Source of the DNA: Pardosa pseudoannulata
Lineage: Eukaryota > Arthropoda > Arachnida > Araneae > Lycosidae
Length of the DNA stretch: 64,000 nt
Assembly (NCBI GenBank): GCA_032207245.1
Contig: CM063503.1
Location: forward strand, 54,677,517-54,741,516
Direction of reading: 5' to 3'
Part shown: in pieces, positions 1-11,959 of the stretch
How positions within the stretch are numbered: the first letter of the stretch is position 1
Layout of the letters: each line of letters opens with the position of its first letter
Made by a program: the position numbers and the translations under genes
Notes under the pieces: model-generated
The model's database searches: none
What the model was told of the DNA's origin: nothing
The model's input: only the letters and a program-made list of their open reading frames with translations

Positions 1-287
1 AGAGATATATCTGTTAGTGCAAACGAAATGCTTCGAATTAGAGATCATGAATAGCTATCAGCGTCTTTGTGCCTCAGGGGTAGGGGTGCATCCCTCAATA
101 AATGAGAGTCAATGAGGGTTGCAGTTGTAAACAATCGACCTGATCCTCCTACCACAAAACTCCATGGAGGAAAGCACTGACAAAATGTACATTTCATCCA
201 TTTTCGGAGCGTTTTTGGAGGTCGAAAATTGTACGTTTTGAGACGTCATCGGTTTGGTGGAATTGTACGTGCGAACCGCTTAGAGGG
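1..287. mobile_element. Probable right end of a TTAA-target DNA transposon, cut by the window edge
   Basis: This segment is clearly richer in GC than its surroundings. It ends in TTAGAGGG followed directly by TTAA (288-291), so read inward the terminus is CCCTCTAAGCGG. Its layout (TTAA, then CCC, then a T-rich inverted-repeat start) resembles the better supported TTAA elements at 41349 and 43534. The other terminus lies outside the window, so neither the inverted repeat nor the target duplication can be confirmed. There is no coding capacity. This is inference from one end only. Confidence 0.35.
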
Positions 288-291
288 TTAA

Positions 292-825
292 TAAAACCAC
301 TTGTTTTGATTTCTTACTTAAAATTTTAAGCAAGTTTCCGCCGGTTTAATTTTTAACTTACTTAGGACTTCAAAATGCTCAAAAAAATTTTTTTTCCTAG
401 TTTTTTTCCTAGGCATTGTTTTTTGAAGTATTTCTAACAAAACTGTTTAACTCTTTATAAAAGTTAACAATTTAATCAAGCTAAAACTTGTGTACCGTGG
501 AAGCATAAGAAAAAGTTTAGCAATGTTATAAACACGTAAATAATTGATTTTTATTAATTGTATTTATCATTGGGGAAATTTAATGCCCAATTACATTCAT
601 AAATAACATTCAGACATACAGGAAACAAATTAAGTTAATTTGTTAATACACAATGTGTTGGGAAAATTTAATATATGTTGTCAAGTGACTCAAACCTTCA
701 GTTTTATTTTAATTGAAAGTTCTTTTGTTCCAGATTTTATAACCTTATTAGAGTGCATGGTTAGTCCGTAGCCGGTCATTTTCTATGTAACCTTAGATCG
801 TTGGCCTGATTTTCATTAGAAAACC
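292..825. other. AT-rich non-coding stretch, presumed alpha2-delta intron
   Basis: I see homopolymer A/T runs and no open frame, splice-like exon or recognisable repeat. Its assignment to the intron downstream of exon E depends on the gene continuing past the left edge of the window. Confidence 0.5.
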
Positions 826-1005
826 AGTTAAAAATCGATAAAAATTTATTTTATGTCATTTACAAATAAAAAATTCATTTGAAAAATATACAAAATTTAA
901 ATATTTATATATTTCTCCTCCCCCCTCCTTGTGAGAGCTTTTAGTAAAAGTTTACACTCCTCCTAACGAAACAAACGTAATGCAAAAAATTTCATCTCTG
1001 TGAGA
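826..1005 (-). repeat. Isolated inverted copy of the 180-bp unit
   Basis: Read on the minus strand, this stretch gives the same landmarks in the same order as the 180-bp array at 4.1-6.4 kb: AGGAGGAGTGTA, TTTTACTAAA, a GGGGGAGGAG block, then AAATATATAAA and ATGACATAAAATAAATTTTTATC. It is diverged, single-copy and in opposite orientation. The 180-bp family therefore existed here before, or independently of, its local amplification. Confidence 0.6.
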
Positions 1006-1259
1006 TAAAAATTGATGAAGATACGGAATTTGGGCGTCTTGAATATTTTCAAAATTTTTTCATTGAGGGATTGGTTAAAATATTATATTATTGAAACAGG
1101 TTGAAAGTTATAATTTTACAAGAAAATGGGTAACTATTACAAGGGGGGAATAAAGTGGAAATTTTCGATAGACTGAAAGTAATCACATCTCCCCCACCAC
1201 TTCACCAGTCGGAACACACGGAAAGTTTGGAATTCAAAATCCTAAACTAAGCAAAACAG

Positions 1260-2815
1260 ATTCTTATAAGCTGGAAAGATGTTGTTTATTACTACAAATC
1301 CCCATATGGGTCCCAAAAATACCAAAAATTGCTTCGGGTATTGTCTAAGTTTTTAGAAAACGTTGAGTGACATTTTGTGTTGTCTATCCTCCTCAGCAGG
1401 ATCGTAGCGAGAAGGGAGAGCTTAAACCTCCTCTCCCTCCAAATATTTTAGCTTATTTTATTGATTTTTTGCATTGAAATTCAAGTACATTTACCAAAAG
1501 AATTCTTTAAAAATTGTATGCTTAATAAAAATTTCAATTTTAAATTTCTACCAACTTTTATATAATTTTTTTCAAAATTGTCTTATGTTGATTATTACTA
1601 CAAATCCCCATTTGGTTCCGAAAAATACCAAAAATTGCTTCGGGTATTGTCTAAGTTTTTAGAAACCGTCGAGTGACATTTTGTGTTGTCTATCCTCCTC
1701 AGCAGGATCGTAGCCAGAGGGAGATCTTAAACCTTCTCTCCCCCCAAAAATATTAGCTTATTTTATTGAATTTTTACATTGAAATTAAAGTACATTTTCG
1801 AAAAGAATTTTTTAAAAATTGTAAGTTTAATAAAAATTTAATTTTTAAATAAAAATTTCAATTTTAAATTTCTACCTACTTATATTGTCTAAATTCTTAG
1901 AAACCGTCGAGTGACATTTTGTGTTGTCTATCCTCCTCAACAGGATCGTAGCCAGAGGGAGAGCTTAAACCTTCTCTCCCCCCCAAAAAAATATTAGCTT
2001 ATTTTATTGAATTTTTACATTGAAATTAAAGTACATTTTCCAAACGAATTTTTTAAAAACTGTAGTTTAATAAATATTTAATTTTTAAATAAAAATTTAA
2101 ATTTTAAATTTCTACCTACTTTTATATAATTTTTTTCAAAATTGTCTTATGTTGATTATTACTACAAATCCCCATTTGGTTCCGAAAAATACCAAAAATT
2201 GCTTCGGGTATTGTCTAAATTTTTAGAAACCTTCGAGTGACATTTTGTGTTGTCTATCGTCCTCAGTAGGATCGTAGCCAGAGGGAGAGCTTAAACCTTC
2301 TCCCCCCCAAATAATTAGCTTATTTTATTGAATTTTTACATTGAAATTAAAGTACATTTTCCAAAAGAATTTTTTAAAAACTGTAAGTTTAATAAAAATT
2401 TAATTTTTAAATAAAAATTTCAATTTTAAATTTCTACCTACTTTTATATATATTTTTTTCAAAATTGTCTTTATTGTATTAATTGTGATTATTACTACAA
2501 ATTCCCATTTGGTTCCCAAAATACCAAAAATTTCTTTGAGAGTTGTCTAAATTCTTAGAAACCGTCGAGCGACATTTTGTGTTGTCTATCTTCCTCAGCA
2601 GGAATGTAGCCAGAGGGGAGAGCTTGAACCTTTTCTCCCCATAAATATTTTAGCTTACTTTATTGAAATTTTACATTGAAATTCAAATACATTTTTTAAA
2701 AGAATTTTTTAAAAACTGTATGCTTAATAAAAATTTAATTTTTAAACAAAAATTTCAATTTTAAATTTCTACCTAATTTTATATTATTTTTTCAACTTTA
2801 TCTTATACATTGACT
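1260..2815. repeat. Tandem array, about 310-bp unit, five copies
   Basis: Each unit begins near TTATTACTACAAATCCCCAT (about 1287, 1594, 2156, 2488) and carries TTCGGGTATTGTCTAA, CGAGTGACATTTTGTGTTG, a CCTCAGCAGGATCGTAGCC block and a CT-rich stretch. The copy at about 1868-2150 lacks the first ~25 bases of the unit. Divergence is moderate, mainly small indels in A/T and C runs. There is no coding potential: the only open frame (1474-1662) runs through repeat sequence and would recur in other units if real. Confidence 0.85.
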
Positions 2816-3569
2816 GAAATATATTGCACAAAATTGTGCTTGGATTTTTAGATATATTACTAAACGTTTAACAATTTTTCAAAATGAATTATTAATATTA
2901 AATTTTATTTCAGTTTTTACTAAATAATAAATATTTAGTTAAAAATAAATAGTGAGATATCAGGGGGAAGGAGCAGTTTGGGATCTCCCAGTTTCCCTGT
3001 TTCTTATTTTAGGAACTTGAATTCCAAACTTTTCGCGTGCCGCCTCCAGGAACAATGTTGTTACTTTCAGCATATCGATCATGTAAAATTTATTACGTTT
3101 ACATCCATCTTTTATGGCCGTTGTTCCCCCTCCTCTTTTCTTTAAGTTTTTTCTTTATTAAAGTAGCAACCTGATATTTTAATTCTTTAAAACCTAACTT
3201 TTGACACTAGGTTTTGTGACATGTTTGAGAGGGGAAGATTGTATACTTTTGTGTAATTTAAATATTCAATTTGAAATATACTAATCAGGCAATTTTTTAA
3301 ATTTTCTATTATGAAACACGCCAAAAAATTTTTTTTTTTGTAATCAGCATTCAGCAAACATGCCCAAGGAAATACTTGTATAACATTCAGCAAATATGCC
3401 TAAGAAAAAACCTGCATAAATCAACTTGATAATTATAATTCTTTGCAACTTCATCATTGATACAAGGGTGTCTCTGGTTCATCAGATCCAAATATTTTTC
3501 AAATCTGTCATACAGTGTATGATTACGTTAACTTCACTTCTTGGATTTTATACTTCAATGTATGAACAA

Positions 3570-3925
3570 TTTTTTTTTTTTTTGAAAGACCGGAGGAGAT
3601 GTAACAATAAGTTACATTCGGTCACAACGTGTGTCTTCGAAGGTGACATGCCGGGGCAGGACCGGTTTGAATGCAGAGCGACTTCGGACTTCTCCCAGCC
3701 AATAGAGGTGTCCGTGAGTTTTGGGGAATTTTGACCCTCTCCCGCCGCCGTTCTGGAGTGGACTCTTTGTCTCCGCGAGGGTCGGAATTTTTTTGGACGG
3801 ACAAGGTGGTTTCCAGAAGAAGGAAGGTGTACGGCTCGCATCCGTGGCGTGTAGATGAACCTCTTTGGAAGATAGAGCCATTTTTTTTTCAGGATTGACG
3901 CCGACTCGAGAGCAGTCTTCAATCA
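3570..3925 (-). mobile_element. GC-rich retrocopy-like insert with a poly(A) end
   Basis: This roughly 355-bp island is far richer in GC than its AT-rich surroundings. On the minus strand it ends in a short hairpin (TGTAAC/GTTACA around 3598-3616), then CATCTCCTCCGGTCTTTC, then a run of 14 A (the T run 3570-3583), as expected of an RNA-templated insertion. Overlapping open frames exist on both strands. The most gene-like starts at the ATG near 3878 on the minus strand and stops at about 3612, inside the island, but I recognise no domain in it. No target-site duplication is evident. It could be a SINE, a LINE 3' end or a processed pseudogene. Confidence 0.5.
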
Positions 3926-4084
3926 ACAAAATGATAAGTTGATTCATTTGTATTCCTTAGGCATTTATACAATTATAAATAATTTAATCAAGAACTATTA
4001 TTCATGTGTTTCTTGAGTTTTATTTTCTTACTCAAACACTAGGCCAATGTAACATCATTATTTTTTACAACGATCTACCAATTA

Positions 4085-6400
4085 ATTAGATAAAATTCTG
4101 AAAAAAAAACTTTTAAGCTGAATATCTCTGTCAATTTTTATCACACAAGGGGGAATATATAAAAATTTGATTTTTAATTTTACGAAATTGAATTCTTTAA
4201 TTTATAAATGACATAAAATAAACTTTTATCTATACGATCTCTGCCAATTTTTTACGACACATATACGAAATTTTCTGCGGCATGTTAGTTAAGATGAGTG
4301 TATACTTTTACTAAATATATTTAAAAGGAAAGGGAAAATATATAAAAATTAGGTTTCTTTAATTTTACGAAATTGAATTCTTTAATTTATAAATGACATA
4401 AAATAAATTTTTATCTATTCGATCTCTGTCAATTTTTATCACAAATATACGAAATTTTCTGCGGCATGTTAGTTAAGATGAGTGTATACTTTTACTAAAT
4501 ATATTTAAAAGGAAAGGGAAAATATATAAAAATTAGGTTTCTTTAATTTTACGAAATTGAATTCTTTAATTTATAAATGACATAAAATAAATTTTTATCT
4601 ATTCGACTTTTTTTAATTTTTCTCTGTCCATTTTTATACCAATTTTACAAAAAATAATTAAAGAATTGACTATACCTGTATTTTATATAATTTTTTTAAT
4701 TTTCATTATGTCATTTTAATTCTTTAATTTATAAATTAGATAAAAAAATAAATTTTTATCTATATCTCTGTCAGTTTTTACCACACATATGGGACATTTT
4801 CTGAGGCATGTTAGTTAGGATGAGTATATACTTTTACTAAATATATTTAAAAAGGAAAGGGGGAATATATAAAAACTTGATTTATAATTTTACGAAATTG
4901 AATTCTCTAATTTATAAATGACATAAAATAAATTTTTATCTATTCAATCTCTGTCAATTTTTACCACACATATACGAAACTTTGTGTGGCATGTTTGGGA
5001 GGATGAGTATATACTCTTACTAAATATATTTAAAAGGGAACGGGGAATATATAAAAATTTGATTTTTAACTTTACGAAATTGAATTCTTTAATTTATAAA
5101 TGACATAAAATAAATTTTTATCTATTCGATCTCTGTCAGTTTTTACCACACATATACGAAACTTTGTGCGGCATGTTTGGGAGGATGAGTATATACTTTT
5201 ACTAAATATATTTAAAAGGGAAGGGGGAATATATAAAAATTTGATTTTTAACTTTACGAAATTGAATTCTTTAATCTATAAATGATATAAAATAAATTTT
5301 TATCTATTCAATCTCTGTCAATTTTTACCACACATATACGAAACTTTGTGACGCTAGTTAGGGAGGATGAATATATACTTTTACTAAATATATTTAAAAG
5401 GGAAGGGGGAATATATAAAAATTTGATTTTTAACTTTACGAAATTGAATTCTTTAATTTATAAATGACATAAAATAAATTTTTATCTATTCGATCTCTGT
5501 CAGTTTTTACCACACATATACGAAACTTTGTGCGGCATGTTTGGGAGGATGAGTATATACTTTTACTAAATATATTTAAAAGGGAAGGGGGAATATATAA
5601 AAATTTGATTTTTAACTTTACGAAATTGAATTCTTTAATTTATAAATGACATAAAATAAATTTTTATCTATTCAATCTCTGTCAATTTTTACCACACATA
5701 TACGAAACTTTGTGACGCTAGTTAGGGAGGATGAATATATACTTTTACTAAATATATTTAAAAGGGAAGGGGGAATATATAAAAATTTGATTTTTAACTT
5801 TACGAAATTGAATTCTTTAATTTATAATGACATAAAATAAATTTTTATCTATTCGATCTCTGTCAATTTTTACCACACAGATACAAAACTTTGTGCGGCA
5901 TGATAGGGAGGATGAATATATACTTTTACTAAATATATTTAAAAGGGAACGAGGAATATATAAAAATTTGATTTTTAACTTTACAAAATTGAATTCTTTA
6001 ATTTATAAATGACATAAAATAAATTTTTATCTATTCGATCTCTGTCAATTTTTACCACACAGATACAAAACTTTGTGCGGCATGATAGGGAGGATGAATA
6101 TATACTTTTACTAAATATATTTAAAAGGGAAGGGGGAATATATAAAAATTTGATTTTTAACTTTACGAAATTGAATTCTTTAATCTATAAATGATATAAA
6201 ATAATTTTTTATCTATTCAATCTCTGTCAATTTTTACCACACATATACGAAACTTTGTGACGCTAGTTAGGGAGGATGAATATATACTTTTGCTAAATAT
6301 ATTTAAAAGGGAAGGGGGAATATATAAAAATTTCATTTTTAACGTTACGAAATTGGATTCTTTAATTTATAAATGACATAAAATAAATTGTTAACTATTC
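4085..6400. repeat. 180-bp tandem array, about 12-13 units, partly in 360-bp dimers
   Basis: The marker TCTCTGTCA recurs near 4123, 4244 (as CTCTGCCA), 4420, 4616, 4763, 4946, 5129, 5308, 5489, 5669, 5856, 6038 and 6218. Spacing is close to 180 bp in the right half and irregular in the left half. Units differ at a diagnostic site: GCGGCATGTTTGGGAGGATGAG (type A) or ACGCTAGTTAGGGAGGATGAAT (type B), alternating A-B-A-B between 5130 and 5850. Further units carry GCGGCATGATAGGG. Left units are more diverged, so amplification is younger to the right. No coding capacity. Confidence 0.9.
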
Positions 6401-7142
6401 GAACTATTTCATAAGTGAAAGAAATTTAGAAGTATTGTCTACCACCGGTAGTTACAGAGAAAAAGTCCGATTAAAGAGTTGAATATGCACCTGTATTTTA
6501 TATAATCCCATTTTACATTTTCATTAAAAATCCATTTAAAAATTCAATAGTTAAAAAATATAACTCAAGGCCCCCTATTCATTTAAAAATAGCAAAATGA
6601 ATTATAATTTCTCGATATTTTATTTTTATATCAATTTATAGATAAATATATTTACAATGCTGCAGAAAAAAGCTTTGAAAACACGTTATCACAATATATA
6701 ACCAGCATGTTGAAATTTTAACTATGCTAATATAACGGCAAATCAATAGACGTGTGATTTATTTGAAACTGAAGTAGAGTATTTGAATCTTTTGCGATGG
6801 TATTTAAAATGCAACGTAATTTATAATGGATAATTCAAAATCGATATCAATATCCTGCTTACGAAATATTGATGAAACTTCAACTTCTAAATCATTATTT
6901 ATACATTACTTAAAAATTTTTATAGTAATAATCCTTTCGCTGTAGCCTTATTCAACAAGATCAAAAATTAAAGATCCATTTGTTTGTAAGTCGTTAGTGC
7001 TACAGTCATCTAACTTAACTGCAATTTCTAGAAAGGCTAGTGGATAGTCTGATGAGATGTTATCTTATATATTCAGTTGAGAAAATACATATTGAATGGT
7101 GAATACACATGAAAAATACACATTGGTGAAAGATTTAAGACT
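6401..7142. other. AT-rich non-coding stretch
   Basis: Single-copy-looking intronic sequence between the 180-bp array and a TTAA-target element. I see no exon, repeat or hairpin of note. Confidence 0.5.
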
Positions 7143-7253
7143 TTAACACTAGATTTACGGATGTAGATACTATACCTATTTTTACTGAAGTGAATCAATT
7201 TGACTCATACAAGAAAATTGAAGTTTTTGCAAAGAAAATAGTTCCAAATTAAT

Positions 7254-7496
7254 TTAAATAAAATGTTTATTATCAAAAAATCCATGAAAAACATTTTTTG
7301 CATATAAAATCTGTTTTTGAAACACATTTTCTTGAAACATTTCTATTACATCTAGCACAATGCTATCTACATCTGTATCTTTTGCATGATTGTTGAACTT
7401 GACAATTCTTCCGTGCGTCAATAGCATGAATTTCTGTATTGGAATGGAAGTGTTCTCGACTTTTTCTCTATATTTACTTTTTAGCTCTTCAACCAA
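7254..7496 (-). CDS. Unidentified 80-codon open frame inside the TTAA element
   Basis: This is an open frame with an ATG at 7496 and a stop at 7254. The predicted peptide is charged at the N-terminus (MVEELKSKYREKVEN) and ends FFDNKHFI, with no signal peptide, membrane segment or zinc-binding motif visible. It has no DDD catalytic block and no cysteine-rich tail of piggyBac transposases. It might be a remnant of a larger element protein, captured host sequence or a chance frame. Codon use is as AT-rich as the flanks, so expression is not supported. Confidence 0.25.
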   Translation of the reverse strand: MVEELKSKYREKVENTSIPIQKFMLLTHGRIVKFNNHAKDTDVDSIVLDVIEMFQENVFQKQILYAKNVFHGFFDNKHFI

Positions 7497-7728
7497 TTGA
7501 AAAATAAAATCTTTTCGTGAAATATTTACTTGAGTCGAACAATAAATTTCATGTTATGCGATTAACTGGTAAACCGTTCTATGAGTCAAATAGGCTCACA
7601 ACCAGGAAAATAGGTATACCACATTTGATTATGCGAAATGAAGGGGTCTGCGGGGAAGAGGAATGAAAGTTTACATATATTTTATTACTAATTAAAAACC
7701 AACATATGTTTTTGAAAAGTTATATTAA

Positions 7729-7732
<4 letters not shown>

Positions 7733-7802
<70 letters not shown>
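7733..7802. repeat. (TA)n microsatellite
   Basis: About 70 bases of uninterrupted TA dinucleotide near the right end of the TTAA-target element. TA tracts of similar length occur at 34204-34273 and 43709-43780. Confidence 0.95.
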
Positions 7803-7807
<5 letters not shown>

Positions 7808-8420
7808 CAAATTTTTAATGAGTCAAATTTTCCGTAAATCGGTCCGTAAATCTAGTGTTAATTTGGAAATAATAATCTTTAAAATACACATAATATAAAA
7901 TTAAAAATAAAGTTTTATATTAAATCTTTTGATATTTAATATAATTCGTATACGGATACTTTAAGCTAAATCTGCATTTTGCTTATGTATTGAACCCAGG
8001 TATAATATAATGTTACGTTGTTAATAAAATCTACATAAAATCTGATATTATTTTGCAAAAATTTCAGTTGCTCCAACTTATCTGTAATACAATAAAATAA
8101 CGAAAGTTTTATTATATAGCCTTTATGAAAATAACATGAGAAATATACAAACTATTATACGTTTTATTCATACTTCTTTTAAAGAAACTTTACCTTATAG
8201 CCAGATTTTATTTCCCCCAAACAAAGAAGTTAAAATATATTTAAAAGAATATAACATATGCTTAATTCACTGAAACATGTTTTAATAGATAATAAAACAA
8301 TCCTTAATTCTAAGATATTTTTCTATGTTTACTATAAAAGCTGTAATGATAAAAATTTAATTTTACTTATAAAAAAGCAATGCAGTTCTTAACTCCGTTA
8401 AACATTAAATATTTGCTTAC

Positions 8421-8478
8421 CAGGGACGCATTCTACAATCATACATATCCGGCCCTTCGGGTACTTTCCATTTGACAG
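8421..8478 (-). CDS. CACNA2D3: Alpha2-delta exon E: end of VWA_N domain, leads into VWA
   Basis: This 58-bp exon has acceptor TTTCAG at 8479-8484 and donor GTAAGC just below 8421. With the G carried over from exon D it reads AVKWKVPEGPDMYDCRMRP and leaves TG, which makes tryptophan with the first G of the next exon. The DCR-R-W sequence corresponds to the conserved stretch before WYIQAATSPKD in the CACNA2D3/4 class, which precedes the VWA domain. The cysteine of the DCR motif is intact. The next exon should open with GG/YIQ-type sequence. I did not find it in 1-8420, so this downstream intron exceeds 8.4 kb. Confidence 0.9.
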
Positions 8479-8731
8479 CTGAAATGAACATAAGAAAGAA
8501 AAATGTAAAATAAGAAAAAGCAGCGAGAAAAAATAATTTCGACAAAGAATGTTGCTTATTATATTTATTTTAAGAGCTAGTTCATTATTTTAATTCCTGA
8601 AAGGTGGAAAAAATAATCAGGATTATTTTATTAAAACTTCTGTTTAAAGAAACCCAGTTACGCAAGCCCATAACCACGTTTATTTCGGAGTTTAAACTTC
8701 ATGAATTAAAGAACACTTTTAAAATACTTAC

Positions 8732-8863
8732 CAGGAAAGAGCCGAAGAAATCCGGTAGCGCTGCCAAAAAATTGCCATATAAGGGATGGGTCGAAATTTA
8801 GATTATTTTGGAATGTTGGATTTAAGTCTTGAGACCATTTTATTGCATTTAAAACATCTGGAG
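8732..8863 (-). CDS. CACNA2D3: Alpha2-delta exon D: VWA_N core
   Basis: This 132-bp exon has acceptor TTTGCAG and donor GTAAGT. It enters in phase 1, completing a serine with the T from exon C. It encodes the best conserved part found here: PDVLNAIKWSQDLN, DPSLIWQFFGSATGF and LRLFP. The WQ-FGSA-GF pattern is a family hallmark, and a phenylalanine where CACNA2D1 has leucine (GF, not GL) points to the type 3/4 class. It is separated from exon E by a 253-bp intron. There are no stops or frameshifts. Confidence 0.95.
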
Positions 8864-9700
8864 CTGCAAATAAACATAACATTTTTAGAAGGAAGGAAAT
8901 CACAAAGACATGAAATGTTATTGGTAAATAGAAGTAACATATAGAATTGTTAAAAAGGACACTACTTACACAAAATACTTTTAAAATTTATCACTGATAT
9001 GAACAAGGAAATATGAATCAAATTCAAAATTCAATGTTTGCTCTCTTTTCTTAATGACTTCTTAGTAATTATTTGGTGAGAAAAATGCATCTTTAATAAA
9101 ATTCCATGTTAAATATTAGCTGTAGTTTTCAATCAAGCATCAGAAAAGATTGAAATAATCTTAGACATAAATAAAACATTCTTTTTTCTTTTTTATTGAG
9201 CTGAACACGATGTTAGTCCCTGGGGACTGACAGTTGACTTTCCGATTTGGTGGCTTTGATGGTATTATCCTTTCGGCCCACGCAGCATCGAACTAGCACG
9301 TGGCATCTAGCACTCAAGAGGTTTTTTGGGATAGAGAGTATGAATTAAAGATTTCTTTGTTTCACCTTTTCGACCTGAAGAGACGATTAGTTACAAAAAG
9401 TCACGATGTGTAAAAATTCATTTGATCTGAGAGAATTTATTACTGACAGCGACTATTTTTCAAATAGATTTATTATCAAGAATATCCCAAAGGTTGAGAA
9501 GACAAGTAGATAGTGAATCATCGAATGAGTTATATATACTATGCAAACGTCAACGTATATTACAATTGCCATTGTGCAATAGTGAATGCTTATCTGATAG
9601 TTTACAGAGAAACATTAAAACCAGTAAATCAGGTTAATGATTTGATCCACGAAACAATCAAAGAAATGTCTACTGACAGAATCCAGGTTCTATCTTCGTT

Positions 9701-9901
9701 GACCCAATAGAGCATGTTTCGGATATAAGCAGACGAGTTGCTGGCTTTCAACCGCTCGGACAAATTTTCCAAGAACTGGAAAGAGCTCTTGCGGTAGATT
9801 GGGATAGAATACCTCAACACTTCATTAATAGCCTCATTGATTCCATGTCCCATAGGTGTTTAACGTTGCTGGCTATTCGGGAAAACCATACCCTCTACTA
9901 A
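9701..9901 (+). pseudogene. Tc1-like transposase, C-terminal remnant
   Basis: The last 66 codons plus stop of a Tc1/mariner-superfamily transposase are readable. They start at DPIEHV, then RRVAGFQP, LERALAVDWDRIPQ, INSLIDSM and RCLTLLAIRENHT, and end in TAA. These are the usual C-terminal motifs after the last catalytic residue of the DD34E domain. The tryptophan normally following EHV is a serine here. Upstream of 9701 the frame is lost within a few codons and no catalytic aspartates are visible, so this is a dead 5'-truncated copy. It lies inside the C-D intron of the alpha2-delta gene and on the opposite strand to it. Confidence 0.85.
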
Positions 9902-11955
9902 TATCTATACGATATTTAACCCCACCCCCACCTTTTTCTGTCTTACTTATATTTACTACTTTTCCATTGTAGATTTCGATTTTTTCCATTGTACACAAAT
10001 TTTCAATAATAATGCTTTTCTTTCAGCAAAGCATTGTTCTTTTTGCCTCACATAGCCATCACCACGTCTGTCGGTTTTTTTTATCAATCGTCTAAATAAT
10101 CCCTAGCTGCAACATCCACTCTCAACCTCAATATCCTTTAATTATTTTGAGCATTGTAGTTTAGCATATTACTTATGAGTCAGTTTGACTACTTTTTTGA
10201 TGTTTTATTTCACTCACTAAATGTAATACATATTGCCAAATTTGAATAAGTCCAAATATGACTGACAAAAAATAAAATAATAGGCAGTAATCCATAATAT
10301 TTAAACTTCCTGGGCTTTTTCTGTTACAATTTTTGCTTTTTGAATAATTTAACCCTTTATAAAGCCATATATTCCTAATGAGAGAACTTATATAATTGAG
10401 ATGATTTAAAAAGTAAATAATTTAGATCAATTCTTATTTCTTTTATGTTGTACTATATTATATTTATAAAATATATTTTGCAAATAATACAAATTTAAAA
10501 AAGAATTTAACTTTAATGAATAAAAATGAATCAAACGAACGAAAGATTATGTGCAGAAGAAATCACCTTCCAAATGCTATCGTCTATCCTTCATACAAAG
10601 TTAAGCTAATAAGGTCAAAACGTTTATTATTTTTTGTTATTTTTGAAGCTATTAATTAATAGTAGATCTAATGAGAGGTGATGAAATAGTTTACCTGTTC
10701 TCACAGGCAATTAAAAATAGAGAAAATTTTGTTAAATATATTAACCTTTCCTAAGGCTGCAGTAAATAATTTTTGAGATTATAAATATATGTATATGCTA
10801 TAAAAATAACAAACATTTTTGATCAACGAAGAAGGAAAATATCAAATAAAGAAACCAAATGATTAATTGATAATGACTTACACTCAAGAGTTATCATTAA
10901 ACTAAATCTTTTTAAAACTAATTGAGGGTTTAACGAATGTATATTTTAGAACAAGTAAATATATATCTTTGATATCCTTTTAAAATGCCTAGAAAAAAAT
11001 ATTTACAATGGCAAAAATTTATCATGGTGATAACATACCTATGAAAATGTAATAATAATATAGGTGAATGTGAAACTTTCACAATAATACATGCTGTTTA
11101 TCCAACAGAAATGGTTTCAAAGCGCCAGTTTTTTTACCCTCTGAAATTCTGACGCCATTTCTTGTGTTCTATTTTACACATTATAAATGTAAATAAATAA
11201 ACCGAATAAGCAGAATCGATTAAACAATTAACACATTTTAACTAAATCTAAAATTTATCCTATTCTACGAATATCAAGAATTGCTATAGAGAATTAAATA
11301 TTGAGAAAGGAAATATTAAATGTTGTATTATCTCACATTACTTAAATTCATTTTTATGATGCAATCTAAAACTTGTTGATATCAGTCTCAATTTTCTATT
11401 TATAACAATATAACTCTATCTGGCTTATATCCATCAAAACTGTAAGCATTTCTTGACTATCAGGATGAAAAAGAAGTGGGCAGAAAGAATTTCTTTTATA
11501 TCTTGATGCAGAAACTCTCTCACCGCATAAGACACAAACAAAACTAAGATAGTTTACGAGAAGAGTTTGAGAAAATTCTTTTCTTAAATAGTTTGATGTA
11601 ATCGCTTAAAAAAATCCTTTATTTCACGGATGGTTGAACTTTACCTCCAAAATAATTAGTTTCAAAAATGCTTTATACGAAATTGAGGTTTTTAACTCTT
11701 TTTATTGTTTGTTTTTTTAAGCATAGAAGTAATACTCTTTAGTCAATCATATTTAAAGAGGTCTAAAAAAGTATCGAAAAGGAAGATGAATCGTAAATTC
11801 AGAGTAAAAATGATTTTGGAAGATCCTTTACCTAACACCCGAAAGGGATTAAATATATCTATTTTTTTCTATTATATTATTAAATTTTATTATCAGTTAT
11901 TATTTTTTTCTTTTTCATTACATTTTAGCAATGTTTAAATTGTAATATAGATTCT
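9902..11955. other. AT-rich intron sequence without recognisable features
   Basis: Part of the alpha2-delta intron between exons C and D. I see no array, inverted repeat or splice-flanked exon. The open frame at 11705-11938 is low-complexity lysine/phenylalanine sequence and is best read as chance. Confidence 0.5.
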
Positions 11956-11959
11956 GAAG

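Larger units (their letters stand above)
7147..7857. mobile_element. Non-autonomous TTAA-target (piggyBac-type) element, 711 bp
   Basis: A perfect 14-bp terminal inverted repeat, CACTAGATTTACGG and CCGTAAATCTAGTG, bounds the element. It is flanked on both sides by TTAA (7143-7146 and 7858-7861), the signature target duplication of piggyBac-like transposons. Subterminal inverted sequences are also present: TATACCTATTTT with TTTGACTCAT near the left end, and TGAGTCAAATAGG with AAAATAGGTATACC at 7580-7620. A long (TA)n tract occupies 7733-7802. The only open frame is the 80-codon one at 7254-7496, which I do not recognise as transposase. Confidence 0.85.

Noticed and set aside
3599..3930. Solo LTR starting TGTAACA and ending CA
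   Set aside because: No matching short target duplication flanks it, and the poly(A) end on the minus strand fits a retrocopy better.
1..8420. Alpha2-delta VWA exon with the DxSxS metal-binding site
   Set aside because: Searched for on the minus strand and not seen; the region is repeat and transposon sequence, so the exon is presumed to lie beyond the window.
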